The notes: generated from the sequence alone by a model not told the origin. Positions 1 to 5,434 are shown, counted from the first letter of the stretch. The stretch: DNA of 5,518 bases from Thermoplasmata archaeon (GCA_021797955.1 JAJZYV010000151.1:1-5518); one strand, 5' to 3'. Numbers and translations: made by a program.

Positions 1-1644
1 TCACTCATTGAAAAAACGGCATTGAAAAATGCCCATGGACACGATGGAAAAGCTGATGTAGGATCTGTAATGAATAAGATCCTTGGAGAATTTCCTGAGG
101 AGAGAAAAAACGCAGGTCAACTCATAGTAACTGTAAAGGAAATTGTGGCTATGATCAATTCTATGTCTCAGGAGCAGCAAAATGCTCTCATTTCACAAAA
201 GTATGCTGATATATTGACAATTGAGAAGAAGGAACAGGAACACAGACTCCATGATCTTAAGAATGTAAATGGCCCTGTGGTAATGAGAATGGCCCCATCT
301 CCCTCTGGTCCACTTCACCTCGGCCATTCAAGGATGGCAATACTCAATGATGAATATGTGAAGCGTTACGGAGGTCAGCTAATCCTGAGAATTGAGGATA
401 CAAACCCCCAGAATATCGATCCTGTTGCATATACAATGATTCCAGAGGATCTTAAGTGGCTAAATGTAAATGTTACGCAGATAGTTATACAGTCTGACAG
501 GTTTGAGTTATACTATGAGAAAGCAAGAGAGCTCATAAGAAAAAGAGCAGCGTACATGTGCACATGCGAGGTGGATACCTTCAAGGAACTCCTCATGGCT
601 GGACAGGCATGCCCCCACAGAGATATTGAACCTGAATCAAATCTTGAGAAGTTTCAGGAAGTAGTCGACGGAAAAAACAGAGACGCCTCACCAGTCCTTA
701 TTATAAAAACAGATATAGCTCATCCAAACCCTTCAGTGAGGGATTGGATCGCTTTCCGGAGAATAAAAGGAACTCATCCCAGAACAGGTAACAAATATTC
801 TTTCTATCCAATGATGAATTTTAGTGTTGCCATAGATGATCATGAACTTGGTTTGACCCATGTAATCAGAGGAAGTGACCATATAAGCAATACGGAGAAG
901 CAGAAATATATATTCAACTATTTTGGATGGAAAATTCCGGAATATTTCCATTACGGAAATATTTCCATACCGGATTCCATATTGAAAACATCCATAATCA
1001 AGAAGGGCATTAAAGAAGGTATTTACTCAGGTTGGGATGATGTTAAATTACAGACAATATGTTCAATGGCCCGCAGGGGGTATCAACCTGAAACATTCAG
1101 AAAGTACTGGATAGATTCAGGACTCAGGGAGGTAAACGCAGAATTTTCCTGGGATATATTTAATTCCATAAACCGCCAGTTCATCGATTCGGGTGCTGAC
1201 AGATATTTCTTCGTAAAAAATCCTGTTCCTATTAAGATTGCAGATTCTCCTGAGGTCATGTCAAGGATACCTAAATATCAGGGAAAACCAGAAAGAGGTT
1301 TTAGGGAGTATATGATTAAGGCATCGTCCGAACTTTTCATAACCAGAGAAGACCTTGAAAATATAAAAGACGGAGAAAAAATACGACTTAAAGATCTTTT
1401 TAATGTAAGATATAATGAAGGAACTTTTAGATTTTCGGAAATAGAACCATCAAAGGAGAAAATAAAGATCATTCACTGGTGTCCTTCTGAATCCAAACCA
1501 TTTAAAGTAGAGAGACCAGATGGTTCGTTCGATGAAGGAGTACTTGAACCGCAGGGTATTGAAAGGAATGGAATCTTTCAGTTCGAACGATACGGATTCG
1601 TGAAGAAAGTCTCAGGAGAGTTCGGAATCTATATCCACAACTAA
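1..1644 (+). CDS. gltX: Glutamyl-tRNA synthetase, archaeal type (5' partial)
   Basis: Class I aminoacyl-tRNA synthetase that charges tRNA with glutamate in the cytoplasm. Archaeal enzymes are usually non-discriminating and also load tRNA-Gln for later amidation by GatDE (family knowledge). The frame is open to the window edge. The archaeal N-terminal signature ('ALKNAHGHDGKA') already begins at codon 7, so the true start lies just upstream and the TTG at 22 is not it; 547 residues are visible, near the family's usual length. Visible in order: an archaeal N-terminal domain (about residues 1-90); the Rossmann catalytic domain with 'APSPSGPLHLGH' (HIGH motif HLGH, nt 316-327); a C-x-C...C-x-H metal-type cluster (nt 559-618); 'RIEDTNP'; 'HVIRGSDHISNTEKQ'; a KMSKS-region loop reading 'LKTSIIKKGI' near nt 982, followed by 'YSGWDD'; and a C-terminal anticodon-binding beta-barrel from about residue 400. 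The loop differs from the usual archaeal LSTS form. The gene converges on, and overlaps by 4 bp, the PRC-barrel gene. Confidence 0.96.
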   Translation, partial: SLIEKTALKNAHGHDGKADVGSVMNKILGEFPEERKNAGQLIVTVKEIVAMINSMSQEQQNALISQKYADILTIEKKEQEHRLHDLKNVNGPVVMRMAPSPSGPLHLGHSRMAILNDEYVKRYGGQLILRIEDTNPQNIDPVAYTMIPEDLKWLNVNVTQIVIQSDRFELYYEKARELIRKRAAYMCTCEVDTFKELLMAGQACPHRDIEPESNLEKFQEVVDGKNRDASPVLIIKTDIAHPNPSVRDWIAFRRIKGTHPRTGNKYSFYPMMNFSVAIDDHELGLTHVIRGSDHISNTEKQKYIFNYFGWKIPEYFHYGNISIPDSILKTSIIKKGIKEGIYSGWDDVKLQTICSMARRGYQPETFRKYWIDSGLREVNAEFSWDIFNSINRQFIDSGADRYFFVKNPVPIKIADSPEVMSRIPKYQGKPERGFREYMIKASSELFITREDLENIKDGEKIRLKDLFNVRYNEGTFRFSEIEPSKEKIKIIHWCPSESKPFKVERPDGSFDEGVLEPQGIERNGIFQFERYGFVKKVSGEFGIYIHN

Positions 1645-1898
1645 TTTGGACTTCCGGTGACAATCCTGACTCTTGATGGGAATTTTCTTAATATTATAGC
1701 GTCTCCAACAGCCTTTACCCATCTGTATGGAACTGAAATTGGTGCACCGCCATCAACCAGAGCCGGGTTTGACTCCCTGATTAGAATTCCATAGATAGTT
1801 CCTGAATCGAGATCTATAATGATATCTGAAACCTTACCAATAAGCAAGGCTTTTTCGGAGTATACATCCATATCAATCATACTGGAAATTTCTGTCAT
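1641..1898 (-). CDS. PRC-barrel domain protein
   Basis: An 85-residue, single-domain PRC-barrel protein. The fold is visible as 'SEKALLIGKVSDIIIDLDSGTIYG' split over two strands (residues 14-37), then the characteristic 'ISVPYRWVKAVGDAIIL' pattern (54-70). There is no signal peptide or membrane segment, so it is probably cytoplasmic. PRC barrels are small adaptor domains, seen at the end of RimM, in photosynthetic reaction-centre H subunits and as stand-alone archaeal proteins. Some archaeal stand-alone forms (CdpB in haloarchaea) bind SepF in cell division, so a division role is possible here but is inference only. ATG at 1896-1898 is chosen because an AGAGGG ribosome site lies 8 bp upstream. 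The TAG stop overlaps the gltX stop on the other strand. It follows tfb-guaAA in the same direction but after about 200 bp with its own promoter candidates, so it is probably a separate transcript. Confidence 0.85.
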   Translation of the reverse strand: MTEISSMIDMDVYSEKALLIGKVSDIIIDLDSGTIYGILIRESNPALVDGGAPISVPYRWVKAVGDAIILRKFPSRVRIVTGSPN

Positions 1899-1906
1899 TT
1901 CACATT

Positions 1907-1912
1907 CCCTCT
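1907..1912 (-). promoter_or_regulatory. Ribosome binding site of the PRC-barrel gene
   Basis: On the minus strand this reads AGAGGG, 8 nt before the ATG at 1898. It matches the anti-Shine-Dalgarno end of archaeal 16S rRNA and fixes the start codon. It implies a leadered mRNA, unlike gar1 and the Pcc1-like gene in this window. Confidence 0.6.
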
Positions 1913-1984
1913 TTTAGTATTATCACAATGATATAATTGTCCATAGATTTTTCCATGTATAGTTCCTTCGTCATAAATTACAGT

Positions 1985-1997
1985 TGATTATATAGCC
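1985..1997 (-). promoter_or_regulatory. Candidate TATA box for the PRC-barrel gene
   Basis: Minus strand reads GGCTATATAATCA, a good archaeal TATA match that would start transcription near 1966 and give a leader of roughly 65-70 nt. A second, weaker candidate (ACAATTATAT at 1931-1940) would leave only about 10 nt and cut into the ribosome site, so the first is preferred. No experimental start is known. Confidence 0.35.
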
Positions 1998-2035
1998 CAG
2001 CTTATTATTAATTTTTGCGAATATTGATGCTTTAA

Positions 2036-2068
2036 CAAAAAATGATTTGGTAAATTACAAAAGAAGAA
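2036..2068 (-). terminator. T-rich tracts after the tfb-guaAA operon
   Basis: Downstream of the guaAA stop the minus strand carries TTCTTCTTTTG (2058-2068) and then a run of six T (2037-2042). Archaeal RNA polymerase commonly terminates at oligo-T tracts without a hairpin, so this is a reasonable end for the tfb-guaAA transcript. No hairpin is obvious. The rest of the 1899-2100 spacer holds only the PRC gene's promoter region; I see no other gene there. Confidence 0.35.
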
Positions 2069-2100
2069 CTCTAACTTGCTTTCCATTTCCTGAACAAGGT

Positions 2101-2688
2101 CTATTGCGCCTTCTGTTTAACGAATCCCTTACATTCAGAAATAAAATTCTCAAACATCTCTTTGCCGAATTCTGTGTTCTCAACCTCCGGATGGAACTGA
2201 ACTCCGAAAATTGGTCTTGCCTTATGGTAAAAAGCCTGAACTTTGCAGTTCTTTGAAGATGCACACAGTTCAAATTCTGGTGAAAGTTCAGTTATTTCGT
2301 CGTTGTGATTTTCCCATGCCATGGTTTTTTCGGGGATTTCTCGAAATATACCGCCCTGATTGAAAAAAGACAACTGCGTTTTCCCAAATTCTGGAACTTT
2401 TGCCCTTCCTACCTTGCCACCAAAATGAAGAGCGATAAATTGTGCCCCAATGCATATACCGAAAACAGGAAGATTCAGACTGTCAATATAATTTCCTATG
2501 ATTCCAAGCTTGTCCATTTCGTCCACAATACTTGGAGCGCCTCCAGACAATACTATTCCTGATGCATCGCTGAGAACCGATATATCCACATCGTTCTGGA
2601 CAATCTCCGATTCTACTCCAAGTTTCCTCAAAACTTTCCATTCGCGGTGAGTCCATTGCCCACCGTTATCTATGACATATATCTTCAT
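2101..2688 (-). CDS. guaAA: GMP synthase, glutamine amidotransferase subunit
   Basis: Glutaminase half of the split archaeal GMP synthase. It releases ammonia from glutamine and passes it to the separate ATP-pyrophosphatase subunit (GuaAB, not in this window), which converts XMP to GMP. The 195-residue length is normal for the stand-alone subunit. Class I amidotransferase features: N-terminal 'IYVIDNGGQWTHR' (residues 3-15), the glycine-rich oxyanion segment 'LSGGAPS' (47-53), the nucleophile elbow 'GICIGAQ' with Cys79, and 'QFHPEVE' giving His166 and Glu168 of the catalytic triad. 'NHNDEI' (127-132) fits the family's interface segment. The elbow has Ala where many GuaA proteins have His (GICLGHQ), but the triad is intact and activity is expected. 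ATG at 2686-2688 follows the TAA of the upstream tfb with no gap, so the two should be cotranscribed and probably translationally coupled. No strong ribosome site is seen apart from a weak GGA. Confidence 0.93.
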   Translation of the reverse strand: MKIYVIDNGGQWTHREWKVLRKLGVESEIVQNDVDISVLSDASGIVLSGGAPSIVDEMDKLGIIGNYIDSLNLPVFGICIGAQFIALHFGGKVGRAKVPEFGKTQLSFFNQGGIFREIPEKTMAWENHNDEITELSPEFELCASSKNCKVQAFYHKARPIFGVQFHPEVENTEFGKEMFENFISECKGFVKQKAQ

Positions 2689-3618
2689 TTAATCCAGTCC
2701 TGGTATATTGAGAACCTTACTTATTTCCTTGTATCTATTCCTTATGGTTACTTCCGTGACTCCTGATACCCTTGCAATTTCCTTTTGTGTTCTAGGCTTT
2801 CCAACTAGAACAGACGCAATATAGATTGAAGCTGCAGCTATTCCAGTGGGCCCTTTTCCAGATGAGATACCCATGTCATTGGATTTCCTAACAATTTCTT
2901 CGGCTTGCATTATTGCCTGTTTATCCAGCTCCAGCTTACTGCAGAACTGAGCTATATAGGAAAATGGTGTCGTGGGTTGCAGATTAAGTGATAATTCCTT
3001 TGATAGATGACGATAAGCCTTTCCCACTTTCTTCTTGTTTACCTCTGAGGCCTTTGATATTTCATCTAAAGTTCTTGGAAGGTTTACCATTCTGCATGCA
3101 GCATAAATTGAGGCACAAACAATGCTTTCAATGCTCCTTCCTCTTATGAGGTTTTTTTCAACAGCTTTTCTATATGTAAGAGCGGCGGTTTCCTTAATGT
3201 CCTTAGGAATTCCCATTTTAGCACCATAATCATTCATCATTTGCAAAGCAAGTGACAGATTCCTTTCCGCAGCATTGCTTACCCTTATTCGCTGATGCCA
3301 TTTTCTCACACGATATATTTGGGCTCTGTTCTTATGAGGTATTCTTTTCCCGTAGTAATCTTTGTTTGCCCATGAGATTTCAGTTGCAAGTCCCTTATCA
3401 TGACTTAGAAACGTCATTGGTGAACCAGTTCTGGATCTTTTGTCGTCCTGATCTGTATCGAATGCTCTCCACTCTGGTCCCTGATCTATGAACGCATCTT
3501 CTACAACCATTCCACAATCGTTACAAATCAGTTCTCCCCTTTCATAATCCCTTATTAGATGTTCTGAATTGCATTCTGAACATCGTTTTCCAGATTCACT
3601 GCCTTCAACCTTGTCCAT
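2689..3618 (-). CDS. tfb: Transcription initiation factor TFB (copy A)
   Basis: Archaeal TFIIB homologue: it binds the TBP-TATA complex and the BRE (TFB-recognition element) and recruits RNA polymerase. The protein is full length at 309 residues. Visible: N-terminal zinc ribbon with Cys13, Cys16, Cys32 and Cys35; the B-reader/linker region '[10 protein letters not shown]' (45-54) through 'HDKGLATEISW' (73-83); then two cyclin-like repeats (about 110-205 and 210-305), the second ending in '[13 protein letters not shown]' (286-298), a helix-turn-helix that contacts the BRE. The ATG at 3616-3618 is preferred to the adjacent upstream TTG (3619-3621), because GGTG lies 5 nt before the ATG. By eye it is roughly 55-60% identical to copy B at 4240-5181, so the two are ancient paralogues rather than a recent duplicate. 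It is first in an operon with guaAA. Divergence is greatest in the N-terminal tail and in both cyclin repeats, not in the B-reader. Confidence 0.97.
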   Translation of the reverse strand: MDKVEGSESGKRCSECNSEHLIRDYERGELICNDCGMVVEDAFIDQGPEWRAFDTDQDDKRSRTGSPMTFLSHDKGLATEISWANKDYYGKRIPHKNRAQIYRVRKWHQRIRVSNAAERNLSLALQMMNDYGAKMGIPKDIKETAALTYRKAVEKNLIRGRSIESIVCASIYAACRMVNLPRTLDEISKASEVNKKKVGKAYRHLSKELSLNLQPTTPFSYIAQFCSKLELDKQAIMQAEEIVRKSNDMGISSGKGPTGIAAASIYIASVLVGKPRTQKEIARVSGVTEVTIRNRYKEISKVLNIPGLD

Positions 3619-3635
3619 CAAAACACCAGTATCGT

Positions 3636-3650
3636 TAGTATTTTATACTA
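3636..3650. promoter_or_regulatory. Inverted repeat at the tfb copy A transcription start
   Basis: TAGTAT-TTT-ATACTA, perfect 6-bp arms around a 3-bp centre. It sits between the upstream TATA box (3661-3669) and the ATG at 3618, where that box would start transcription. Read on the minus strand it also contains TATAAAAT, which could itself be a TATA box giving a leaderless mRNA. Candidate operator or alternative core promoter. Confidence 0.4.
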
Positions 3651-3660
3651 CATCTTAGGT

Positions 3661-3669
3661 TATATATAA
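3661..3669 (-). promoter_or_regulatory. TATA box of the tfb-guaAA operon
   Basis: Minus strand TTATATATA preceded by an A-rich BRE-like stretch (GCAAAATA). Centred near 3665, it predicts a start around 3640 and a leader of roughly 20 nt that would include the GGTG ribosome site of copy A. This is the best core promoter match for the operon. Confidence 0.5.
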
Positions 3670-3758
3670 TATTTTGCTAATGTGCAAATTATAACGCATT
3701 TAAGATTATTAAATGAACAGATTCAATCAATTTTAAAGCTTCCTCCTTCCATTAGATT

Positions 3759-3853
3759 AAATTCAATGAAGCTTCATTCTTATAAGGACGATTATGATGG
3801 TAATACATTCAACTATTCCACGAACAAATGAATATGAATATCAAATTCAATGA
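3759..3853. repeat. 11-bp direct repeat pair in the tfb intergenic region
   Basis: AAATTCAATGA occurs at 3759-3769 and again at 3843-3853, start to start 84 bp (about eight helical turns). The first copy overlaps the 14-bp palindrome at 3765-3778. The pair could be paired protein-binding sites on one face of the helix, or chance in AT-rich DNA. Confidence 0.4.
3765..3778. repeat. 14-bp perfect palindrome in the tfb intergenic region
   Basis: AATGAAGCTTCATT is identical to its own reverse complement, with no spacer. It lies near the middle of the divergent region, about 150 bp from one start codon and 230 bp from the other. It resembles a dimeric regulator site. One such palindrome in several kilobases is not far above chance. 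Confidence 0.4.
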
Positions 3854-3975
3854 CACTATAACTATTTCTTTATATCGAATATCGATTCTATTGGCTTCTG
3901 TGAGGGAAAATTAGAGGATTAAACACGTAAAAGTTAAATCGATAAAGTGAAATGTGATAATAATATTGCGAATAG

Positions 3976-3984
3976 TTTAAATAC
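3976..3984 (+). promoter_or_regulatory. TATA box of the gar1-tfb operon
   Basis: TTTAAATAC, preceded by the purine-containing AATAG, is centred about 29 bp before the gar1 ATG. With usual archaeal spacing, transcription begins at or within a few bases of the start codon, so gar1 is probably leaderless. No Shine-Dalgarno match precedes that ATG, which agrees. Confidence 0.55.
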
Positions 3985-4006
3985 ATATTAACTATTCAGT
4001 TAATAT
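3985..4006. promoter_or_regulatory. 22-bp inverted repeat over the gar1 start site
   Basis: ATATTAACT-ATTC-AGTTAATAT: perfect 9-bp arms with a 4-bp spacer, filling the space between the TATA box and the gar1 ATG at 4009. Its place over the expected transcription start fits an operator where a dimeric repressor would block polymerase. If the mRNA is leaderless it cannot act as an RNA hairpin. Confidence 0.5.
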
Positions 4007-4008
4007 AC

Positions 4009-4221
4009 ATGGCTGAGGAATGCAAGGTAGTTAACTTCAAATCCAATGAAATTTTGATATCTGGATCTAAGAATTTTTCTATTAATTCAAAAATCTTTGA
4101 TTCAAACGGAAAAAGGATTGGTAAGATTATCAGAGTTCTTGGAAATGTGGAAAATCCTTACGCCCTTGCAATCCTTGAGAAGCCTTCTCAGGAAGTCTCT
4201 CTTAAAGCAGTGTTCCTATAA
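4009..4221 (+). CDS. gar1: H/ACA ribonucleoprotein subunit Gar1
   Basis: Small beta-barrel protein of the Gar1/Naf1 family. With Cbf5, Nop10 and L7Ae it forms the guide-RNA complex that makes pseudouridine in rRNA (family knowledge). At 70 residues it is at the short end for archaeal Gar1 and has no basic or glycine-arginine tail. The diagnostic part is 'NSKIFDSNGKRIGKIIRVLGNV' split around residues 26-47, followed by 'ENPYALAI' (48-55), matching the family's G-x-V-x-D-V-x-G-x-V-x-x-P-Y pattern in form. There is no ribosome site; the ATG is about 29 bp from the TATA centre, implying leaderless translation. It is followed 18 bp later by tfb copy B in the same direction; as I recall, gar1 next to tfb is a recurrent archaeal arrangement, which supports the call. 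Identification is from motif pattern and context. Confidence 0.85.
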   Translation: MAEECKVVNFKSNEILISGSKNFSINSKIFDSNGKRIGKIIRVLGNVENPYALAILEKPSQEVSLKAVFL

Positions 4222-4226
4222 TATTT

Positions 4227-4233
4227 AGGGGTG
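4227..4233 (+). promoter_or_regulatory. Ribosome binding site deciding the start of tfb copy B
   Basis: AGGGGTG ends 6 nt before the ATG at 4240 and matches the archaeal GGAGGTG consensus well. An in-frame GTG at 4231 falls inside this site, so it is unlikely to be the start; the ATG at 4240 is chosen. Confidence 0.65.
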
Positions 4234-4239
4234 TACCAA

Positions 4240-5181
4240 ATGGAAGAAGAAAAAGGTAAGAAAAAGAGTTTTGAACAGATAGAAAAATGTCCTGAATGTG
4301 GCTCAACCCAATTAGTAAGAGATTATGAAAGAGGAGAGTTAATATGCAACAACTGCGGGATTGTTATTGACGAAAGCTTTATTGACCAGGGTCCTGAATG
4401 GCGTGCCTTTGATTCTGAACAGAATGAATCCAGAGCAAGAGCCGGTTCTCCTATGACATTCACAATTCATGACAAAGGTTTGTCCACGGATATATCTTGG
4501 AAAAACAAAGACTCATATGGAAAATCCATACCAACCAGAAACAGAGCTCAGTTATACAGATTGAGAAAGTGGCAGAAAAGAATTAAGGTTTCAAACGCAG
4601 CTGAGAGAAACCTTTCCCAAGCTTTGCAGGAAATGGAAAGAATGGCTTCGAATTTGAGCATTCCTAACGATGTTAGAGAAACTGCGGCCGTTATCTACAG
4701 AAGAGCAGTCAAACAAAACATGATCAGAGGAAGAAGCATTGAAGGTGTGGTAGCTGGTTCCCTTTATGCAGCCTGTCGTATTACCAATGTTCCCAGGACG
4801 CTTGATGAGATATCCGCAATAACGAGAGTTAAGAAGAAGGAAATTGGAAGGACATACAGAATCATGAGCAGATATCTGCAGCTAAACATCATGCCTTCAA
4901 AACCAGAGGATTACCTGAATAGATTTTGCAGTAGACTCAAACTTTCTATGGAAACAAGAAAAAAAGCAGCCGAAATTATAAAAATGGCTCAGGATGGGGA
5001 TTTAACATCTGGTAAGGGTCCCACAGGAGTTGCCGCAGCGGCAATCTATATTGCCTCTATTATAACTCAGGAGAGAAGGACTCAAAGATCTGTTGCTGAA
5101 GTGGCTGGTGTAACTGAAGTTACAATCAGAAACAGGTACAAGGAATTAACAGAGAAGCTTAGTCTGGAAGTACAGGAGTAA
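4240..5181 (+). CDS. tfb: Transcription initiation factor TFB (copy B)
   Basis: Second archaeal TFIIB homologue, 313 residues, full length. The zinc ribbon has Cys17, Cys20, Cys36 and Cys39, preceded by a highly charged tail (EEEKGKKK) that copy A lacks. The B-reader region '[10 protein letters not shown]' (49-58) is unchanged from copy A, as are 'GSPMTF' and 'HDKGL'. Two cyclin-like repeats follow (about 115-210 and 215-308), the second ending in the BRE-contacting '[13 protein letters not shown]'. All elements needed for polymerase recruitment are present, so both TFBs should be functional. The start is set by a strong AGGGGTG site; the upstream GTG at 4231 would place that site inside the gene. 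It is second in an operon with gar1. Linkage to a conserved RNA-modification gene suggests this is the more ancestral, housekeeping copy, and copy A (with guaAA) the derived one; this is inference. Confidence 0.97.
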   Translation: MEEEKGKKKSFEQIEKCPECGSTQLVRDYERGELICNNCGIVIDESFIDQGPEWRAFDSEQNESRARAGSPMTFTIHDKGLSTDISWKNKDSYGKSIPTRNRAQLYRLRKWQKRIKVSNAAERNLSQALQEMERMASNLSIPNDVRETAAVIYRRAVKQNMIRGRSIEGVVAGSLYAACRITNVPRTLDEISAITRVKKKEIGRTYRIMSRYLQLNIMPSKPEDYLNRFCSRLKLSMETRKKAAEIIKMAQDGDLTSGKGPTGVAAAAIYIASIITQERRTQRSVAEVAGVTEVTIRNRYKELTEKLSLEVQE

Positions 5182-5184
5182 TTA

Positions 5185-5412
5185 TTATTCTCCTAAATTT
5201 TCTATTTTTTTTATAACATCATAAGATTTTAATAATTCATCTGCAAGTGAATAGATAGATGTAACCTTTACATTTTCAAACATATAAGTCAGTAAATTGT
5301 TTCCCTCGTTTATTTTTACCATATCCTTATCTTCTGGACCCGTTGAAAGCCTCATATTTTGAAGAATTTTTACATCGTCTGTAAATGTGATGTTCATTTT
5401 GATATTAGACAT
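5185..5412 (-). CDS. pcc1: Small protein, probable KEOPS subunit Pcc1
   Basis: A 75-residue soluble protein that I identify tentatively as Pcc1. Pcc1 is the dimerising subunit of KEOPS, the complex that makes the t6A base modification of tRNA next to the anticodon with Kae1, Bud32 and Cgi121. The predicted order is strand (residues 4-11), helix (13-22), two strands (30-52), then a long C-terminal helix from 'SLADELLKSYDVIKKIE', which fits the Pcc1 strand-helix-strand-strand-helix plan and length. The 'TGPED...VKINEGNNLLTY' region resembles Pcc1's 'L-x-PE...' segment and following strand. No catalytic motif is expected. ATG at 5410-5412 is about 27 bp from a TATA-like sequence and has no ribosome site, so it is probably leaderless. 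It converges on tfb copy B with only 3 bp between stop codons, and is divergent from tRNA-Leu. Could instead be a lineage-specific protein of similar fold. Confidence 0.5.
   Translation of the reverse strand: MSNIKMNITFTDDVKILQNMRLSTGPEDKDMVKINEGNNLLTYMFENVKVTSIYSLADELLKSYDVIKKIENLGE
5205..5212 (+). terminator. Oligo-T terminator for gar1-tfb copy B
   Basis: Eight consecutive T on the plus strand, 24 bp past the tfb stop, preceded by a T-rich stretch. This is a typical hairpin-free archaeal terminator. It lies within the 3' end of the opposing gene, where it encodes lysines on the other strand, so the transcripts would overlap by a few dozen bases. Confidence 0.45.
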
Positions 5413-5434
5413 ATTTCAGTTAACATATGATAAA

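Larger units (their letters stand above)
3619..4008. other. 390-bp intergenic region between divergent tfb operons
   Basis: AT-rich spacer between the two divergent transcription units. It holds a TATA box and inverted repeat at each end (listed separately), a 14-bp palindrome and an 11-bp direct repeat in the middle, a further plus-strand TATA-like sequence (CTTTATATC, about 3869-3877) and a tandem ATATCGA pair (3872-3885). I find no tRNA fold, no clear C/D or H/ACA guide RNA, and no convincing protein gene; a 19-codon ORF at 3794-3853 is discussed under findings. It is longer than two minimal archaeal promoters need, which leaves room for regulatory sites or a small RNA. Confidence 0.7.

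Noticed and set aside
22..24. TTG as the start codon of gltX
   Set aside because: The frame is open upstream to the window edge and the conserved archaeal N-terminal sequence already runs across this codon, so it is an internal leucine.
2047..2562. Plus-strand open frames of 69 and 85 codons across the guaAA region
   Set aside because: They lie opposite a gene with an intact catalytic triad, have no ribosome site or family resemblance, and look like antisense shadows. Similar antisense frames in gltX (733-951, 1278-1472), tfb copy A (3252-3491) and a second minus frame over guaAA (2055-2273) were dropped for the same reason.
2101..2688. Inactive amidotransferase because of the GICIGAQ elbow
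   Set aside because: The nucleophile, His and Glu are all present; the Ala/His position varies among class I amidotransferases.
3619..3621. TTG one codon upstream as the start of tfb copy A
   Set aside because: ATG directly follows and is better spaced from GGTG; the extra residue has no support.
3742..3753. GGAAGGAGG on the minus strand as the ribosome site of a hidden gene
   Set aside because: The frames that follow stop within about 15 codons and have no recognisable product.
3791..3800. C box of a C/D guide RNA (ATGATGG)
   Set aside because: It is imperfect, no D box (CTGA) follows at a suitable distance, and no C'/D' pair is seen.
3872..3885. Tandem ATATCGA ATATCGA as a microsatellite or integration site
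   Set aside because: Only two units, with no flanking duplication or mobile gene; likely chance in AT-rich sequence.
4231..4233. GTG as the start of tfb copy B
   Set aside because: It lies inside the AGGGGTG ribosome site that serves the ATG at 4240.
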